Origin: Sporichthyaceae bacterium
GTDB lineage: Bacteria; Actinomycetota; Actinomycetes; JACCYY01
Length of the DNA stretch: 9,490 bases
Direction: 5' to 3'
NCBI GenBank assembly: GCA_013696235.1
Contig: JACCYY010000065.1
Location: 1 to 9,490, forward strand
Shown here: in pieces, positions 7,966 through 9,490 of the stretch
Numbering within the stretch: position 1 is the stretch's first letter
Layout of the letters: every line of letters starts with the position of its first letter
Notes under the pieces: generated by a model
The model's input: only the letters and a program-made list of their open reading frames with translations
Told to the model about the DNA's origin: nothing
Databases searched by the model: none
Position numbers and translations under genes: made by a program

Positions 7966-8541
7966 ATGACCCGCTCCACCACACCCCTCCGCCGGCGCGC
8001 CGGCCACGTGCTCGGCCGGGTCGCCCTGCTCGCCCCGGTCGCCACCGTTGCCATGGTCACGATCGCTGCTGGCCCTGCGCACGCCGCACCGCCGGACGAC
8101 GCCGCGGCGTACCTCGTCGCGCAGCTCACGGACGGCGACCACGTCGAGATCGGTGGGTTCGTCCAGTACGGCCCGACGATCGACGTGGGGCTCGGCCTGC
8201 GTGCCGCCGACAGCCGCGCCGCGACGCTGGCCGCGATCACCGACTATCTGACAACCGCCGGCTCGGTCGACGAGTACGTCCACGGCGGCGAGTTCGACGC
8301 GCCGGATGCCGCCTACGCCGGAGCGGCCGGCAAGCTCGGGTTCTTCGTCTCGATCACCGGCGGCGACCCCCGCGACATCGCCGGTGAGGACCTCGTGAAC
8401 ACCCTGCTCGACCTGGAGGGAGCCGACGGTCGGTTCTCCGACCGCAGCGACTTCGGCGACTTCTCGAACGTGCTCGGCCAGTCGTTCGCGATCCTGTCGC
8501 TGACCGCCGCGGAGGGCGTCGAGCCGTCCGAGGCCGCCGTG
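7966..8541 (+). CDS. Secreted B12-regulated protein, helical-repeat/transcobalamin-like, broken at its 3' end
   Basis: ATG 7966 follows GAGAGG at a good distance. The first 40 residues are a Sec signal peptide: Arg-rich head, hydrophobic core, cleavage after AGPAHA. The mature part begins [17 protein letters not shown] and contains recurrent short helical units ([59 protein letters not shown]) like the alpha-alpha barrel of prenyltransferase/squalene-cyclase-repeat proteins and of transcobalamin/intrinsic factor. With the cobalamin riboswitch in front, a role in capturing B12 outside the cell is a reasonable inference. About 192 codons look native; from about 8533 the sequence is the inverted right arm. 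The frame stays open without a stop to the window edge, which is an accident of the inversion. The true C-terminus is absent. No automatic gene boundary should be trusted here. Confidence 0.7.
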
Positions 8542-8865
8542 CACGTACTCGTCGACCGAGTCTGCGGTCGTCACGTAGTCGGTGATCGCGGCCAGCGTCG
8601 CGGTGCGGCTGTCGGCGGCAAGCAGGCCGAGCCCGACGTCAATCGTCGGGCCGTACTGGACGAAGCCACCGATCTCGACGTGGTCGCCCTCGGTGAGCTG
8701 CGAGACGAGGTACGCCGCGGCGTCGTCCGGGGGTGCGGCCTGGGCCGGTCCAGCGGCGAGCGTGACCGTGGCAGCTGCGACGACCGGGGCGAGCAGGGCG
8801 ATCCGGGCGATCCGGCCGAGCACGCGGCTGGCGGGCCGGCGGCGGGTGGTGGTGGAACGGGTCAT
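8533..8865 (-). pseudogene. Truncated second copy of the secreted B12-regulated protein gene
   Basis: On the minus strand ATG at 8865 begins a product closely similar to the left copy. The signal peptide is 3 residues longer and ends AGPAQA; then comes [17 protein letters not shown]. Over the 68 mature residues that can be compared, 6 differ (Ala/Ser, Asp/Glu, Arg/Leu, Ala/Thr, Leu/Val, Gly/Asp). Similarity stops after SVDEYVHGG; below 8533 the minus frame continues open only as the reverse complement of the left gene and has no protein character. Only about 111 native codons remain, too few for a repeat-barrel fold, so this copy would not be functional as it stands. Confidence 0.75.
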
Positions 8866-8932
8866 GCAGGCGCCTCTCGGTCGAGTCGCGTCCGGTCGGG
8901 GCACCACCAGAAGACAGCCGTGGGACGACGGT

Positions 8933-8972
8933 GCCCCCGGCGACGTCCGGAGGACAGGACGTCAACGGGGGC
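8933..8972 (-). terminator. Strong stem-loop, right copy
   Basis: Mirrored counterpart of the 7857-7898 hairpin. Inner stem GACGTCC/GGACGTC (8942-8948 with 8957-8963) is unchanged and the outer G/C stem keeps 7 pairs (8933-8939 with 8966-8972); the outermost pair is lost. Its retention while flanks diverge supports a structural role. Confidence 0.5.
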
Positions 8973-9039
8973 GGGATGCGAACCACGACGGTTCGGGAGG
9001 CTCCGCCCCGTAGGCCACGACGGTGTTGATGGAGCCGGT

Positions 9040-9180
9040 TCGGTCGTCAGTGGGTGCTCCGGCTCACCGTCCGCGACCCGCTGGGCGGGCGACGGACGAC
9101 CTACGGTTGCGGGTCAGCGCCGGACTCAGACCGGCTTCCCCCACACGACGACGTCATCGGTGTGCTGTTGTGTGCCGCCG
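9040..9180 (-). ncRNA. Cobalamin riboswitch aptamer, right copy, with altered B12 box
   Basis: Reading the minus strand, the core GGGGGAAGCC, GGTCTGAGTCC and GCTGACCCGCAACCGT are identical to the left copy. In the P3-like hairpin one U-A pair becomes U-G. In the peripheral hairpin a G-U pair becomes G-C and the loop is changed and one base longer, so pairing is kept. The B12 box (9064-9049) reads AGCCGGAGCACCCACT: the last conserved GCC of the motif is ACT here. Whether ligand control survives is uncertain. It faces the truncated secreted protein gene. Confidence 0.88.
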
Positions 9181-9208
9181 TCTCCTCTGGAGATCAGGCA
9201 GCGTGGAC

Positions 9209-9214
9209 ATGCTA
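9209..9214 (-). promoter_or_regulatory. Probable -10 box of the right riboswitch transcript
   Basis: TAGCAT on the minus strand, at the same place relative to the aptamer as the left copy (7616-7621), with a weak TGTTCG where the -35 box would be. Confidence 0.35.
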
Positions 9215-9275
9215 GCCGCCTCGCCGCCGCCCGAACACCCACGCATCCGTCCACGGCCCCACCCTGGCCAGCCCG

Positions 9276-9281
9276 TAGGGT
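9276..9281 (+). promoter_or_regulatory. -10 box of leaderless-type promoter, second coaA copy
   Basis: TAGGGT is followed by 7 bases and then the GTG start at 9289, exactly as in the left copy. There is no ribosome binding site. Confidence 0.5.
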
Positions 9282-9288
9282 TCCGCGC

Positions 9289-9490
9289 GTGGGCGCAGTG
9301 CGCGAGGTCACGCCGTACGTCGAGTTCGACCGCGACGACTGGTCCGCGCTGCGCGCGAGCACCCCACTCCCGCTGTCGGTCGAAGAGCTCGACGAGGTGC
9401 GCGGCCTCGGCGACAACGTCGACCTGGACGAGGTGGCCGCGGTCTACCTTCCGCTCTCGCGCCTGCTCAACCTCTACGTCGCGGCGACCG
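9289..9490 (+). CDS. coaA: Second pantothenate kinase copy, 5' part, cut by the window edge
   Basis: GTG 9289 opens a frame of 67 complete codons beginning [18 protein letters not shown]. It matches the N-terminus of the left CoaA with 4 differences in 67 (Leu/Phe, Ile/Asp, Leu/Val, Ile/Thr), while many third codon positions differ, so both copies appear to have been under purifying selection. The P-loop would lie beyond the window, so enzyme integrity cannot be judged. A second type I coaA next to the first is unusual; it is either a true paralogue or sequence from a related strain joined by a chimera. Confidence 0.85.
   Translation, partial: MGAVREVTPYVEFDRDDWSALRASTPLPLSVEELDEVRGLGDNVDLDEVAAVYLPLSRLLNLYVAAT

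Larger units (their letters stand above)
7339..8289. repeat. Left arm of a diverged large inverted repeat
   Basis: Mirrors 8533-9490: coaA 5' end, divergent promoters, riboswitch, hairpin and the first 108 codons of the secreted protein. The position sum stays near 16830 along the arm, with few indels; one is 9 bases in the signal peptide. Identity differs by region: nearly perfect in the aptamer core, 49 of 60 in one coaA stretch compared by eye. Confidence 0.9.
8533..9490. repeat. Right arm of a diverged large inverted repeat (continues past the window)
   Basis: Reverse-complement counterpart of 7339-8289. The inner boundary is at the GCCGCCGTG of 8533-8541, which matches CACGGCGGC at 8281-8289 in reverse complement. 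The outer boundary is not reached in the window. About 243 bases of unique sequence (8290-8532) lie between the arms. Confidence 0.9.

Noticed and set aside
7541..7984. In-frame upstream extension of coaA to an ATG at 7984
   Set aside because: It would translate the antisense of the riboswitch and promoters; the CoaA family begins at the 7540 GTG, where a -10 box fits a leaderless start.
7857..8972. The two strong hairpins and mirrored arms as terminal inverted repeats of a transposon
   Set aside because: There is no transposase or target-site duplication, and the arms contain ordinary genes and regulatory RNA; the structure is a locus duplication.
1..9490. CRISPR arrays, tRNA or rRNA genes, prophage or defence genes
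   Set aside because: No regularly spaced short repeats, cloverleaf, rRNA motifs or matching protein motifs were seen.

Overview
The window is high-GC DNA with GTG starts, an rplM-rpsI-glmM gene order, a long acidic N-terminal extension on ribosomal protein S9 and a leaderless-type promoter. This points to an actinomycete, probably of the Propionibacteriales/Nocardioidaceae type; the genus is an inference and was not tested.

Layout. 1-1389 (+) is the 3' part of an ABC-F ATPase. 1415-1581 holds a promoter and a structured leader. 1582-3982 (+) is the housekeeping cluster rplM, rpsI, glmM (ribosomal proteins L13 and S9, phosphoglucosamine mutase). 4199-5014 (+) is a luciferase-like (LLM) oxidoreductase and 5062-5805 (+) a VIT1/CCC1-family membrane transporter. 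On the minus strand coaA (pantothenate kinase, 7540-6593) leads into a GNAT acetyltransferase with an added C-terminal domain (6579-5839). This pair converges on the transporter gene.

From about 7339 to the right edge the sequence is a large inverted duplication. The left arm reads coaA 5' end (-), coaA promoter, B12-type promoter, cobalamin riboswitch (+), a strong hairpin, and the 5' part of a secreted protein gene (+). The right arm (8533-9490) carries the same elements mirrored: truncated secreted protein gene (-), hairpin (-), riboswitch (-), coaA promoter and coaA 5' end (+). The arms are clearly diverged (about 80-90% at the DNA level where compared by eye), with mostly synonymous changes in coaA and changes in the riboswitch that mostly spare base pairing. 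They therefore look like two homologous loci that evolved apart under selection and were then joined head to head, either in the genome or by a chimeric clone, library or assembly. The join lies inside the secreted protein gene at a 9-base inverted microhomology.

The most interesting biology is the riboswitch-controlled secreted protein. It has a Sec signal peptide and a sequence resembling helical-repeat (prenyltransferase/transcobalamin-like) proteins, which suggests a bacterial surface or secreted cobalamin-capture protein. Neither copy is complete here, so this stays an inference.
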